A stretch of DNA of 64,000 bases, taken from positions 22,444,001 to 22,508,000 of the forward strand of contig OZ316895.1 in assembly GCA_973895155.1 (NCBI GenBank), in the 5' to 3' direction. The notes under the pieces are model-generated. The model searched no databases, was not told where the DNA came from, and saw only the letters and a list, made by a program, of their open reading frames with translations. Made by a program: the position numbers and the translations under genes. Of this stretch, positions 48,029-60,600 are shown one piece after another (positions within the stretch are counted from its first letter, which is position 1; every line of letters begins with the position of its first letter). This stretch comes from Marsupella aquatica (lineage: Eukaryota; Marchantiophyta).

Positions 48029-49054
48029 ATGGAAGGCATAGAAGGCGTGGAGGAGAGCTTGGAAGGAAATGCAGCAATGGAGGTGGCGAAAGACTTAGGC
48101 GCAGGGACGGTAGCCGGAGTGGCGCAGCTTCTCGTCGGGCACCCATTCGACACCATCAAAGTAAAACTGCAGAGCCAGCCAAAGCCTCCTCCCGGGCAAC
48201 CGCCCCATTTTACCGGAGCCGTCGATGCTGTCAAGAAAACGGTCGCCTCCGAGGGGTTCAAGGGTTTGTACAAAGGGATGGGAGCTCCTCTCGCCACTGT
48301 GGCGGTCTTCAATGCCGTCCTCTTCACTTCGAGAGGTCTAATGGAGAAAGCCCTTCGAGAAAGTCCCGGGACTGCTCTCACAGTTGGGCAGCAAACACTC
48401 GCTGGCATGGGAGCCGGTGTGGCAGTCTCTTTTGTTGCCTGCCCTACCGAGCTTGTCAAATGCCGCTTGCAAGCGCAGAGTGCTCTCGCTGCAGCAACAG
48501 CAGGAGTTTCTGTGGAAGCATCTCCTGCTCTCGCTATGGCAGGATCTCGTGCAGCTGCAAATCCAGGAGCAGGGGGAGCAGCAACAGCCGCATCTGGGAT
48601 GATCAAGTACACTGGCCCAATGGATGTGGCCAGACATGTGTTGAGATCAGAAGGTGGGGCTCTTGGGTTGTACAAGGGGATGGTGCCAACGATGCTGAGA
48701 GAGGTGCCAGGCAATGCTGCCCTGTTTGGGTCATATGAGGCAACGAAGCAGATCATTGCTGGAGGAAAGGACACTTCTTCTCTCGGAAGAGGATCTCTGT
48801 TGACTGCCGGAGGTGTTGCTGGAGCTGTGTTTTGGATGTCCGTGTACCCTGCCGATGTGATCAAGAGCGTCATTCAGGTGGATGACCACCGGAACCCCAA
48901 GTACAAGGGCACTGTGGATGCTTTCAAGAAGGTTTTTGCTTCTGAGGGAGTAAAGGGATTGTACAGAGGTTTTGGCCCTGCCATGGCTCGGAGTGTGCCT
49001 GCCAATGCTGCCTGCTTCTTAGCTTACGAGATTGTGAAAGAAAAGCTCGGGTAA
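48029..49054 (+). CDS. BOU: Mitochondrial carrier, BOU (A BOUT DE SOUFFLE) / carnitine-acylcarnitine carrier-like
   Basis: Single-exon ORF of 341 aa from ATG 48029, which has a strong context (GCCATGG). An earlier in-frame GTG at 47963 is not a credible plant start. Three SLC25 repeats are visible, each with the PX(D/E)XX(K/R) signature: HPFDTIKVK (~38), CPTELVKCR (~138) and YPADVIKSV (~273). They are followed by GLYKGMG, GLYKGMVPTMLREVPGNA and GLYRGFGPAMARSVPANAA. The sequence follows plant BOU closely (KDLGAGTVAGVAQLLVGHP; GPMDVARHVLRSEGGA). BOU is an inner-membrane carrier needed for photorespiration, linked to glycine decarboxylase function and proposed to move glutamate; the old acylcarnitine label is historical. 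An Ala/Gly-rich insert (~152-190) lengthens the matrix loop after repeat 2. The C-terminus (YEIVKEKLG) is complete. Confidence 0.95.
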   Translation: MEGIEGVEESLEGNAAMEVAKDLGAGTVAGVAQLLVGHPFDTIKVKLQSQPKPPPGQPPHFTGAVDAVKKTVASEGFKGLYKGMGAPLATVAVFNAVLFTSRGLMEKALRESPGTALTVGQQTLAGMGAGVAVSFVACPTELVKCRLQAQSALAAATAGVSVEASPALAMAGSRAAANPGAGGAATAASGMIKYTGPMDVARHVLRSEGGALGLYKGMVPTMLREVPGNAALFGSYEATKQIIAGGKDTSSLGRGSLLTAGGVAGAVFWMSVYPADVIKSVIQVDDHRNPKYKGTVDAFKKVFASEGVKGLYRGFGPAMARSVPANAACFLAYEIVKEKLG

Positions 49055-51375
49055 TCACAGTCATCCTCCTCGTTATAGTTGGGGTGGGCATCGTCAACTC
49101 GTTTCAGATAAAGGTTCTGGTCTAGATTCTCGCACTCAGGTCGTCCATGCAAAATTAATGTCCTTGGGTTCACGATTGAGCTAGACAGGCAGAAATCTGC
49201 AATTACAATTGTTCAGGTAGCTCCTCGCCTCTTCCTCTAGCAGGTGATATCTCACAATTTCCGAGGAGGTCTAGAATCTATTTTTCTTTCGATTGCTTTG
49301 TGTTTGCAGTAGGAACAGTACGTCTGCCCGAGTGTCCGTAAAATGGGGCCCTTTGTAGTTTTATCTGCAATTTTGTTTTCGACCTCCTGTATTTCCTCGG
49401 GAAAGGTCCATTGAAGTCTTGTACAATTAGGGGTTAAGTTTGAAAAAACTATGCCATTGTCAGCTAGATCGACGTCGCTCTCTGCTTAATTTATCTTCTT
49501 GTCCGCTTTTCTGTAAAATAATTCTACAATCAATGCGGGCTTTCTATATCAACTGTAGCTCATGATCAACCTCTATTAAACCGAGTTGCCTCGTCTTGAT
49601 ACTCATAATGCCATATCTTGCAACAGCGTTTACGTCGAGCAAAGAACAAGCTCAAGTGCGAAGAAGTAAAGACTTATTGGAACCTCAACTTGTGGAAGTG
49701 ATCTTCTACCGTGCTGGTGAATAAAATTGTGATCCTCTGGGAGAAGAATCCAAAGCCATGCAGTCTTCAACATCCTCTCTAGAGCCAGGACCAGTGCCCG
49801 ATTGACCTCGTACAACAATCATTTGGCTCTCAAGAAAAACCCCTTAACCCTGGACACTCCAATCATGACGTGGACTGAATACAAATTTAAAAGGGCAATT
49901 GCTGATTAACTACGCACGTTGGATTGATAAGAGAGTAACCTGGTAGCCTTACGAGTGAAAGGGATCCATTACTTTTAAACAAGGGACAATGATAGAACGT
50001 GGAAATAAGGCAGCCATCTCACCAATTGGGTGATACGATGACAAAATGAAAATACCTTGCGGAAGGGAGTATCCACAGTTGCCTAAAACAGGATCACGAG
50101 CACATTTGGTTGTGGATTGGTGATTCTAATTCAAAGCAAAGAACCAAGATCGCGAGCACATTTGAGCAAATTGGAATGCTACAAATGGCAATAGATCGAA
50201 CCTTTATAATCCAGTAATCAAATGCAATTCCACGGAATGGAGTTTTATCAGAGCAAACCATTCGACCCAAGTGGCAACTATTTAAGCCCAAAACGGCTAA
50301 TTGTCGCACATCGAAAGTGGAAAAGTACCAAATGAAATTCTTAAAGTTCTCTGCACTCAAAGGATAATAAACTTGTGAGTCTGATACGAAGTATCCATTT
50401 CTGTAGCTCCCCTTCCAGTGCCATCATGCACTTAAAGGATGATAAACTTGTGCAATCTTTGATGCTGACGAAGTGTCCGATTCTATAGGTCCCCTTCCAG
50501 TGCCATCATCCGCCTTCGGCCCGTCTATCAAAAGAAACTCACGACGCGTATGGAAGGGGAAACTAATCTCGACCTCAGACAAGTAGGCCAATCGGGGACC
50601 AGTCCTACTAATGAGGATCAAAACAACTGAGTTACTCTAAACCTAATCCGGCACTCCACATTGAAGCAATGATTTCTTGTAAATGGAGAGTGACAGTCTT
50701 AACCGCTGGTATATGGGTCTCCACAACCTTTCTCGTGATCGTGGCAATCAAGCTTAACCCGAACCCAGCTCAGAATCCCACTAGTACATAGGTCTCCACA
50801 ACCTTTCTCGTGACCATGGGAAGCAAGTCTAACCCACACCTAGCCCAGACTCCAGTGACAATTGTGATACTGAGACTTAAGACTCTGGAAATCACACGCA
50901 CATGCACGAGATAATTCAGTACATCGAGGAAAGCATAGGGAGAGGTACATAGGTACACGAAGCTGTGAATTGTAAGAAGACCTGAAGACAGCTGCTCAGA
51001 CTGTCTCTTCCATTGGCAAACTCAGGAAACTGAAAGCACAAATCACTTGTGTTTATTCCAGTACAAGGAATCCTCCACAGATCTACTGTGAAAGGTCGAA
51101 TTTCTCTTTCATGACCGATGTAGCTACAAATCTCGTTACAAGGATTTGCAATTCCTAATGTTTAGAGCTGTGATGACCTGTTTGCACTAAGTTGCAAGTT
51201 AAACCATCACAAATAAGTTTCCATACTGCACACTACAGAAGAATTCGACAGTATCCTCTATTAAACTGGTTGGGGATTTCAATTAGAAATGGCAGGTGTT
51301 GAATAAGGTTGATGAATGGTGCAAAATTGCAATAAAACACACATTTCCAGCTGTGTACAGTTTTGACTATACGGG
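49055..51375. other. Convergent 3' flanks of the carrier and UBP genes, with local duplications
   Basis: Holds the carrier 3' UTR (from 49055) and the UBP 3' UTR (leftward from 51375). Two imperfect tandem duplications are present. One has copies starting near 50353 and 50428, sharing AAAGGAT(A/G)ATAAACTTGTG and CCCCTTCCAGTGCCATCAT. The other has copies near 50727 and 50791, sharing GTCTCCACAACCTTTCTCGTGA. No gene. Confidence 0.6.
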
Positions 51376-54300
51376 CTACTTAGAATGGGACACTCCAGTG
51401 GTATCAACCCTCTCGTAGAAAATCAGATATGCCTCACTTTGCAGCACTGCGTCCAAGTTGGTCTGATGCACATGTGAATCACTGATATAGTACCATGATG
51501 ATGCTTCACCAGACGTACTTTGTGTGTCATTCCTTGGGTTCTGTGCTGGGGGACCTCTAACGAACGCAACGTAGTGACCACTCTTGAGTGTACCTGAATG
51601 CTCCACAGTTCCAATCAGGCGGTACTTGCAATCGTCATTAACATACCTGCATTGATCCACAGTTATCGTGTCAACATCCTTGTAAGGCATGCCATTGTTG
51701 GACGCTTCATTTGAAATGCAGTATCACCTGGCCACCTTTAATCTTAACATACACCTAGTAGTGACTAGAGAACACATTCCCTGAATGCCTCAATTATTGA
51801 GGTTAAACGTCTAGTAGTAAGCTTGGTGAACGATTGGCAGATACTAACGTTAGTACAGACGGCAATCAAAAGGAAGGTTGGAATGATCTTACCAACTCAA
51901 TCACGAAACAAGAAACAAAACTAGTAGAAGAAAGAAAAGTACCTGTGATCCAAGAAGGGGTGCAGGTCGAGCAACTCTTGAAAAGCAACATGTCCACTGA
52001 GTTTACTCAACCGCCCTCGCATGTCTTGGGCAAATCGCTTCAGCTGTATGGTCAACACCGGTGGAGCCCTGCTTATCAAAAAACGCTTTGTCGCATCCTG
52101 TTTAATGACCTTCTTTTGCTCCTCTTGAACCTTCCTACTCTTAGACTTCTTCAGTTTTGAAATCTTAGCAGAATTCCGAGTACTAACTTGGCTCGATTTC
52201 TTTCCAGTCTGAGAGACATTCATCTCTACCTCTGGCTTCTCATTACCAATCTCCTCGCCTCCTACTCCACCACTGTAGGTCACGACCTCAGGACCTAAAA
52301 GCGACCTTGATTCACCACTAGAACTAACTTCATCATCGGGCTCACTTCTAATTACTGCCCCCCGTAGAGGGACTGGCTCAAATGAGCTTAGGCTGGAATT
52401 AGTACCAACTATTTCAGCGTTATCCGACAGCCCATCTTGACAAGCGTCAAGGACCTTGTCAGATGGAGCAGCATAATCTTCTCCCCCGTCCACATTACCA
52501 TTCAATTCAACTGATACAGAAGCCTCCAACTCAGCAATCTCCAAATTACTGGACGAAGTTATCTCTCCCGATTGGTCAAAATCGGAACCTTTCCTGGACG
52601 AGCAAACATTGCTGCTTCGTTCCCTGTCTTCATAGCCATCACGTAACATTGAATCCCCTATGGAAGGAACTTTGCTAGACCCATTGCTACAGTAGTTACC
52701 ACTCCCATCCTTCGTGACACTACTTTTCGTCGATGGTTTCTCTGGCACTGCGGTCGACTTCTCCTCGTTTGCGAGCCACTCATGATACTTCTTGGTGCAA
52801 TTCTCACAAGCCCAAGCATTTTCACCAGAAAGAAGCTCTGACCTGGTGAACGTCTGGAGACATCCTTCAAGAGACATTGAAGTCTCAGCATTCTCTTCAC
52901 CTTGCCCCTCTTCATGGGAGACAAGCCAATCTCCCCTTGCTTCACTACTAATTTTGCTCAGATCAAGTACATCATCGAAAATAATCCCGTCATACGCACA
53001 TTCTTGGAAATCTGGTCCACTCTGATTGAAAGGTAATGGGCCGTATACCCTGTCTTCGTTGCTGTCTTCTTCCTCGAAGAGTGAACTTACACCATCGTAT
53101 TCCCCTTCTAATTCCACGTTTACGAAATCACTGGCCGAAACACTGTCAACTGGAGGGCCCAGTAGGATAACCGTACTTCCATTCGGCCCACTGATGATAT
53201 CCGACTGTGTACTTGTGTCATCATTCCAGTCTCCAGACTGCTCAACACAAATATTGCTACCATTCAGGGACTCTGACACCGGGGTGGAATCCAATTCAGC
53301 TTCTTGAGTCGCATCAGAGGCATGGGTTTCACTGCCTCCCCTCATCTGCACCGGCATGTCCATTTCCTGGACTCTAAGTGCCCTTAACCCGGACCCACAC
53401 CCCACAGTCGAAGGATTCTTGGACTCAGCAATTGCTTCCTTGGCTGCCTCCAGAAGCACAATACTTTCACCGAAGGTAGCATCTAACCTTTGGTTGATTA
53501 TGTTTCCGTTTGGGAGAGAAAATGAATCTGCCCCTTCACCATAACCGCGCTCCTCAAACTCCATAGAACAGGGAATTCCATCGGCTGGTGGACTCAAAAT
53601 GCCTTTGCCCTCCGATGCGACCGAAATCGCTGACGTTTGCTGCATCAAATCCGGATTAGGAGCACAGCCAAATACTATTTCAGACTCAAGATTAGGTGCA
53701 CTCTCTTGCACGGTTTGTGATTCCGGATTTGGAGCGCACCCAATAATTACTCCAGAGTCCACTTCCCCGTCGTCAGATAAAAAATCCAACCAATCAGCCT
53801 CACCCGATCCAGTGCCTGCATCTATGTAATCCATCCAATCAAGGTTTGAATCATTGGCGGTATTTCCAGAATCACAATTGTTATCCTTTGGATGTGGCGC
53901 TGGTAGTAGCAGTAGAGGAGTTCCAAGACCAGCAGGTATCGGTCTGAAAGATTCTAAGTCTGAATCCGCCTTGGCTTTAGCCTTTGAACTCTTAAAACCC
54001 TGAGCCTTTTGAGTCTTACTCTGCGCAACTGAAGAACCGTTTGCCAAAGCTGAAGCCTTCTTTGGACGCTGCTTATTTGAGGGAATAGGCAAGGATAGAT
54101 CCAGAAATGATTCATACACAACAGACGAATGCCCACATTCACAACAACTGACAGTGCTCGAAAGCTGACCACCGAAAGCCCTTTCCACAAAAGTTTCTGG
54201 TCGTGCCCCGGTCTTCTGCTCACCGACACCCCTCTCCGTCGTGCTTTCTGTGTCCTGCCGAAGAGAACCTAAATCCTCCACGTCGTCGACCTCGGTATTG

Positions 54301-55649
54301 GTGCCATTTTCACGTGCATCAGTTTCGGAGAGTGCACGGAGGGCGTCCTCTCCCCCACCAGTTTTTGATTTCAAAGATCCTTTCAGTGCGTTCTCCTCCT
54401 CTGTGTGTAGACCATCCAGTAAGCACCTCAAAAGCTCATGGCTATCCTGCTGTTGAAAACCTTTAAAACGAGGGGCTTTAGAACATATTGCACCAAAAAG
54501 GCTCTTAGGGTTGTAAGTGCCATCAATAGAACTCCAGCCTCCACGAATCCCTTTTGCGTTCTTTTTCAATCCAGCTTCCGGGAGTTGACTATTCGCTTCA
54601 GAAGGGGATTGCAAGCTGGCTTCAAGGAAAAACTTCCTCAGGGAAGATGTCAAGGCACCTTCAGGTAAAGATGAACCTGGACCAAACTGACTACGCAACA
54701 ATTCCACACTGAGCAAATTCTGCATCACAGAATTAAAGAAACAGGTGTTGCCAAGGTTAACCAGTCCTTTCATCACTCTTTGGTTTGGGGTATTGGGTGC
54801 TTCGGATTTTTCAAGCACAACACCATTTTCAAACCCCCTTGGAGAATGAGGCTTCTCTGCCTCGTCAGATCCATTAGTATGGTCTGTGGAGTCCTCCTTA
54901 ATAACCGCAGATTGCTCTGCGAGTTTCTCTTGTATCAACGATGCCGCCTGCTGCAGCAACATATCTCTGGATGGGGATGGTGAAGCCTCTTCCTCTCCTT
55001 CTCTCGAAATGGGATTCTCAGGTTCCGGAGGTACATCCTGATCAAGCTTCACTTCCCTTACCTCATGGGCAACCTCACATGAAAAACACCAGAATGAGAA
55101 TTCCTCTCCACACAGCATCACCAACGGATGCTTCAATTGCAGCCAATGCTGCCAAGCATGCCCCCGACCTACTACACCCTGTTTCACCTCATGTTTACTA
55201 CGCTCTCCTCCGATCCTTACACTCCCTTCCCCGCATCCGACTTGGCCACAAAAAAGACAAATCCACAGCTTGTAATTGGATTTTTTCTCATCCCCCAATC
55301 CCGAAGGCGGTGGAAGTTGTTTCTTCCTCACTACCTTACTACCTTTGCCACCTTTCCGTTGTTCCTTACCAGCGGAAACCGCTGACCGAAGCTTGGTACA
55401 ATCCTGGCAATGTATCACCGTCGATTTTGCCAGCTGATTCCGGAGTTTTTCAAGGCTCGGCCCGTGGGGACACACTGTGCGACCGTTGTCCACTGCGGCA
55501 CCACCGTTCTCCGCACAGCGCAAGTTTTCGGGTGGGGCCACAGTTGAGAAAGAGGCGGCAGTGTTGCTGGACGACGATGGTGAAGACCTAGATGCCTTAC
55601 TGGCCGGGCTTCCACCTTGCACTATTTTCTTCTTCGCCCTCTTCCCCAT
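51376..55649 (-). CDS. Ubiquitin carboxyl-terminal hydrolase with ZnF-UBP domain (plant UBP1/UBP2 type)
   Basis: Two exons, 55649-51943 and 51646-51376, sum to 3978 nt: 1325 aa plus stop. The N-terminus is MGKRAKKKIVQGG. A ZnF-UBP domain spans about 60-195: VCPHGPSL, HCQDC, WICLFCGQVGCGEG, GHAWQHWLQLKHP and FWCFSCEVAHEV. The USP catalytic domain begins with the Cys box GLVNLGNTCFFNSVMQNLL (C303), then QQQDSHELLRCLLDGLH. A long acidic Ser-rich insert of several hundred residues contains Zn-ribbon-like pairs (CCECGH; CENC). The domain closes with PPVLTIQLKRF and the His box GTLKSGHYVAFVRG (H1260), SWYYISDSHV and AYLIFYER. It cleaves ubiquitin from conjugates. Plant UBP1/2 have this layout and affect resistance to the arginine analogue canavanine. 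The single intron falls just before the His box. Frame stays open 70 codons upstream of the ATG, but the basic MGKR start fits the family. Confidence 0.93.
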
Positions 55650-57240
55650 GATGACCCGCTGCCAATGCCGGCCTCCGCCGCCACCGCAGAGATCAACCGC
55701 AGGAATGCAGTGCGCACCGTCGTGTGCGCTCGCCGATGCCCTCAAATTCTTGCATCCCGTGCAGAACTGCTCTCTCGTTTTCAAGATATCTGTAAAAGTG
55801 GAAATTATACCACAAGTGTTGAAAATGTGCTCCTTAAACGTACTCTGACCAATCCGCAAAAACTTCCTCTCAATTCTACCCGTCTATCGTCAGTTTTCTC
55901 TCTTCCCTGGGTGCTGTTGACGCCCACCCGTCTATCGTCAGTTTTCACTCTTCCCTGGGTGCTGTTGACGCCCCTTCACGACTATACAGACGCTAATCTT
56001 TGGATCCGCCACGATGATGATGATGAGCTTTCCCGTCTCCTGGTACTGCTAACTTTGGCATCCAGTCGCAGCAGAAAGCAGCAGGAGCAGCCAGGTCTGG
56101 CCACGGCGACGTTCGGTCGCCGCAATTCCCTATCCTTTCACACATGGGAGGAAAAAAAAACATTCGTCACTCCCACCGCCAAGGACTCCTGTGTGTATGT
56201 CTCTTTCCGTAAGCGTCTCTCTTCTGTGATTTACCATCCACGCCGTGCTTTCTATTTTCGCCGCCTCTCCTCTACTCCTAAACGTATCTTGCTCTATACC
56301 CGCTTCCTCCACCTTCTCATGATCTCTATTTACAATTCCCTCTCCTTCTCCTTCACTTCTTCCTGGTCTCTATTTACAACTCTGATCCTTCCCCCTCCAC
56401 CACTTATCAATCTCTATCTCTCTCCGCGTCCTCCTCGTTCAACTCTTCCTGGTATTTACAACTCCTCTCCTTCTCGTTTACCACTTCCTATTCTCTATCT
56501 CCTCCTCCTCCTCCTCCTCCTCCTCCTCTGCCTCCGATTCTCATCCTACCTCCTCCGATTTCTCCTCCGATTTCTCCTCCGTCTTCTCGATGTCGAGAAT
56601 ATTTCTCTCCTACCTGCTCCTGCTCTTGCGGCCGCCTCGCCGTCCACCCCCGCCTCTCTCGCTCTCAATCTCTCAGATGTTTCTATCTGATTCCTCAACA
56701 CGGCTGCAGCCAGCAGCAGCAGCCAACCAGCCGCAAAGCTTCTTTCTTCTCTCTGTCTCCCCTCTCCTCTCTCCGTTGGAAATCCAATTTAATAAGCATT
56801 AAGAAGAACAGTAAACGGAAGAGCATGGAAAACAGGGCAGAACCAAAAACACGGAAAAAAACCTAGAAGCCGAGGGCCGAACCAAACCTCGTGATGAGAG
56901 ATCAGATCTCTTCTCTCCTGTTTCTCTCGTCGTCTCCCCTCTTCCCCTCTCGTCACTGTGTTTTCGCCTATGCACCACGCTCTACTCTCTCCTACGACTC
57001 CACCGCTGCTGTCACCTGATTATTTGGTTCGCTTCTCCGGTCGCGCTTTTTCCCGTGCAAAAGCGCAGCGGCTTCTCTGGCGGCGGACCGCTCCTCGCCC
57101 TCGCCGGTGGCATGCAACTCGAGACGACTCGCGCGCCCTCATCTGCCGCCCTCGGCAAGGTCACCCGGGCCACGCAGCGCGGGTGGGCGAGCTCAGCCCG
57201 GGCTGGGCCTTTCGAGAACCCCAGGTGGCGGTTGATTTAT
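55650..57240. promoter_or_regulatory. UBP 5' flank with 48-bp tandem duplication and (CCT)n tract
   Basis: Upstream of the UBP start (transcribed leftward). Copies at 55878-55925 and 55926-55973 are a 48-bp duplication differing at one base. A (CTC)n tract lies near 56500-56530 and the region is strongly C/T-rich on the + strand, so purine-rich in the UBP sense. A long + strand ORF (55617-56690) is a by-product of the pyrimidine bias. Promoter role is by position only. Confidence 0.45.
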
Positions 57241-57439
57241 TTATTATAAAAAACAAATAAGTTTCTTTCAAAATAGGGTGAGCCCCAAGAAATTCACTGG
57301 CAAGGACCAGCTATGGGTAGGGAGCAAAACCTAGGAGCATGGCAAAAGAAAACGGGTGGTGACTCTTTTTTTGCCTTTTGCCTTGAATACCAAAAGTTGA
57401 CCCATCCAACAGAGGGTAGCCCACAAGGGGGGTCATACC

Positions 57440-57640
57440 TGGTACAAAGAGGGAGAGAGGGTTGGACCAGAGCCCCAAAGCGGACTAGCTAGGGGCTGAA
57501 GAGAAACCAATACTCTTCCCACTACACCCCACCCGCACAAACACTCACCCACCACAACCCTTGCATGTGGAAGGGGGATTGAACCTGGGACCTCTTGGTT
57601 CTAGGCTCATCCCTGGCCAACTGACCGGTGCTAGTTGGTT
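57440..57640 (-). mobile_element. tRNA-derived SINE-like fragment
   Basis: On the minus strand GGTCAGTTGGCCAGGGATGAG (around 57606-57627) resembles a tRNA D-arm / Pol III A box, and GGTTCAATCCC (57575-57585) matches the B box. Spacing is as in tRNA genes, but the acceptor and anticodon stems do not pair, so it is not a tRNA. The downstream body contains repeated-looking GGTGGGTGAGTG and CCCCTAGCTAGTCCGCTT segments and may extend to about 57420. This is the standard structure of a SINE head. Confidence 0.5.
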
Positions 57641-60600
57641 ACAGGTGGTCTCTTAAACGAGCACTCCCACCAGTCCTCTACCGGGCCTGGTTTGGAGAGA
57701 GTATAGCAAGACCAGGGTGCTGGTCCAGTTTTGGAACCCAAGGACACAACGAGGGTGGGCAAGTTCAACGCAAGCTCGGCCTGTTCGGAACCCCAGGTGG
57801 CAGCTGTTAATGCTCCCACCTGTCCTCTACCAGGTTTGTTTAGGTATAGGGTAATGATGATTTGGTCTGGGTTTACTAGCCTATAACCCTATGATCAAAA
57901 AATGAGAAAATGCTGACCAACAACAACTGGAAGTTTTTTTGAGTTTTGTGGAAACAAGTTTCAGACTAGAACCCCAGCCCAAAAAATCATTCATTATCAT
58001 ACATAAAACCTGTTCAGAAAACAATATTGGGTAAGACTTTTTGGGCACAGGGTTATGAAAATGGTAGCACGTAGTAGAAAAGGTTACTCATCGGTAACCT
58101 TTCTTCCTGACAGAACTTACAAGAGTATAGCAAGACCAACGTGACATGAATCACAAGACAGTATAGCAAGACCAACATGCTACTCGAGTTTGGAACCCCA
58201 AAGAGTGTGCACACCCCAACTAGTTGCCTGGTTATTTTTCAATCTGACACCAGTAATCCAGCGCTCCAGGATACAACTAGGAAGAGTGGAAGATGCATGC
58301 AACCAGCCTTCTCAGTTTTGATCAAATGTCTCTGCAATGTTAGAGCAAAGATTTCCTTAGCTCAGAAAGGCTGCATGGGTGGGGACATGCAGGTGCAAAA
58401 TTGACGTGCTAAACTCCCTGATGGCAGGACTGTTTGGTGGGAGTGCTCTAGTCAGCTGGGCATACAAAGAAATGACAAAACAGGACAAGCATGCATTCCA
58501 ATTTGTGAAAAGTATTTGCACATTATTTATAGAGAATATGGCTTTCCAATATGTGAAAAGTATTTGCATATTTATTTACAGAGATAATGTATAATTCATT
58601 TGTTTGTTTGATTGTTAGGTTTAATTGATTTGATAGTTATTGTTTTTGTGACCACGTTATTTTTACATCCATGCAATCGTTGCCACCATGGGGTCATTGT
58701 GGCTATGTTATCGAGTGTATGAAATCAATGTGCGAGTTTTTTTTTCAAGAAATAGAAATCAATCATCTCAATGAAAACAATGCATAAGATCCTTAAATAC
58801 AATTGTTTAGAGAGTCTGATTATGCAATGCCTGTCCATTACACAATTGCCGTTGCAACCATGTTGTTATTAGTCCATGCAGGCACAAAAAGAAGGAGGCA
58901 CAAAAATAAGGAGGCAGTCCCTACTCGCGATGAGTTACATAGGGGGCCAAAAAGTGAGTGTTTTGCCCCCAACACTCCAAGGTGCAGGATAGTTGAACTA
59001 CTGAATTTTCCTCAACTTGATTGAGAAGTAGTTTGGTTTTGACTTTCTCAATGGGTCCTGTGACATACACAGGTTTGCATTTGAGGTCTATAAGTTGTTG
59101 GAAGGAACTTGTCAAGCTGCCAGTACATTCATCGTAGAGGCCAGCCATAGGTATGGATTCCGGCCAAGACAGCAAGTGTTCTTTGGCCTCACACAACCTG
59201 TCAATGCATACCAGATTTCTCATCAAAAAAGTTTCAAGGCACAAAGGAAGACAGCTGTTTTTATATTTAGGCCATCGCAGTTGAGAAAGAAGTCCCGGAG
59301 TTTTTATCTGAATTCAACCATCGACAAGAACGTCTCCTGCCTAGTAAATGCCTCTATTTTCTTAGAGGTAATACAGTCACACTAAAAACTGGGTGTCATA
59401 CATTTACTAGCATAAGAATTAAACTTCACTCGACCATTCTTTCACCTCATCGTATACCCTTTTCAACACCATTTCTTTCAACACCATTTCTAAGTTGTGC
59501 CACTCCTCTCAAATGACCTCCCTCTCGACGCCACATTTGGAAAGGCCTGAAACTACCGTGAAATACAAGGCAGCCTTTATGAAGACGAAAAGCTTGCAAA
59601 TTGGGGGTTTCCTTATCATCGGAACTGGAAACAAAACTGACGAAAAAGCAAATAGCATGTTCCCCCAAAACGTCCATGGAGAGATTTCTGCAGCATTTGC
59701 CCATTCACCCAGGTAGTACATACACGTAGACCAACAAACCACTGCAATCAAGCCCTATATTCTGTCTCGCTGAGATCAACTGATTGTAAGAAAATCGCCT
59801 CCAAACACACCGCAAACAGCCTTCACCTCTCACCCAACACCTGAATACACTCACAGGGTAGCATTACCATATTAACAATAATTGAACTCTGGATTCCCAG
59901 GAATACATCTTTAACTGTAGAAGTCCATAGAGCCTTGGAAACGGTTGGGTTCGCGAGTTATGCACCGATTCTACTGAAAACTAAACTAACGATCCCGAAC
60001 ATCCTTCTAGACAAAAGGTGTAAACCAAGTGGTCTCGAGGAATGTCCCCTAAAGTACGTTCAATTCTTTGTTGTCTAGGAAAAGTTGGAAGTAGAGTTAC
60101 CGCATCAACCCAGACGGCAGATCCACTAAGCAAGGGAGGTAAATCTTCCGGACAGCTTTTCTGAACCTAAGGCATATCTTGCAATGGGTCTGCAGTTCAA
60201 AGGAAATCTGTGTTGTATTGGGAATCTTGCATGCAGGTCGCTACGACCTGGCGCTGGGAGGCAATCTAGTTGCCTCAAGGATATCTGCTAAAGCCGACGG
60301 CTGGTTGAGAAACTTAGTCGCACTGGCTACTGAGGTTTGAGAGACCATCCCAGACAGGAATGATTTAACAGGCGCAGACACTTCTCCAGCAGGCAACTCT
60401 GGCCTGGGTGCCTAGCCTACCTGGGTTTCCTAGCCTACCTAACGTAAGTGTCGTACCAGGTCGTCCCCGAAGGGCATGGGAGGCTTGAATTTCTTACACA
60501 GATTACTTCCACCTGGCATGAGAATTTTCAAGTAGGATCTCACGGGGACCTGGGAGACATTCCAGAGAGCAGCGAGTAGTTCTGCTTTAGGATAGAAGAC

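Noticed and set aside
47998-48873. 291-codon ORF antisense to the carrier gene
   Set aside because: Mirror of a GC-rich coding exon; the sense strand has clear SLC25 signatures.
55617-56690. 357-codon + strand ORF upstream of UBP
   Set aside because: Pyrimidine-rich DNA lacks stops on this strand; the translation is Leu/Ser/Pro low complexity and overlaps the UBP start in antisense.
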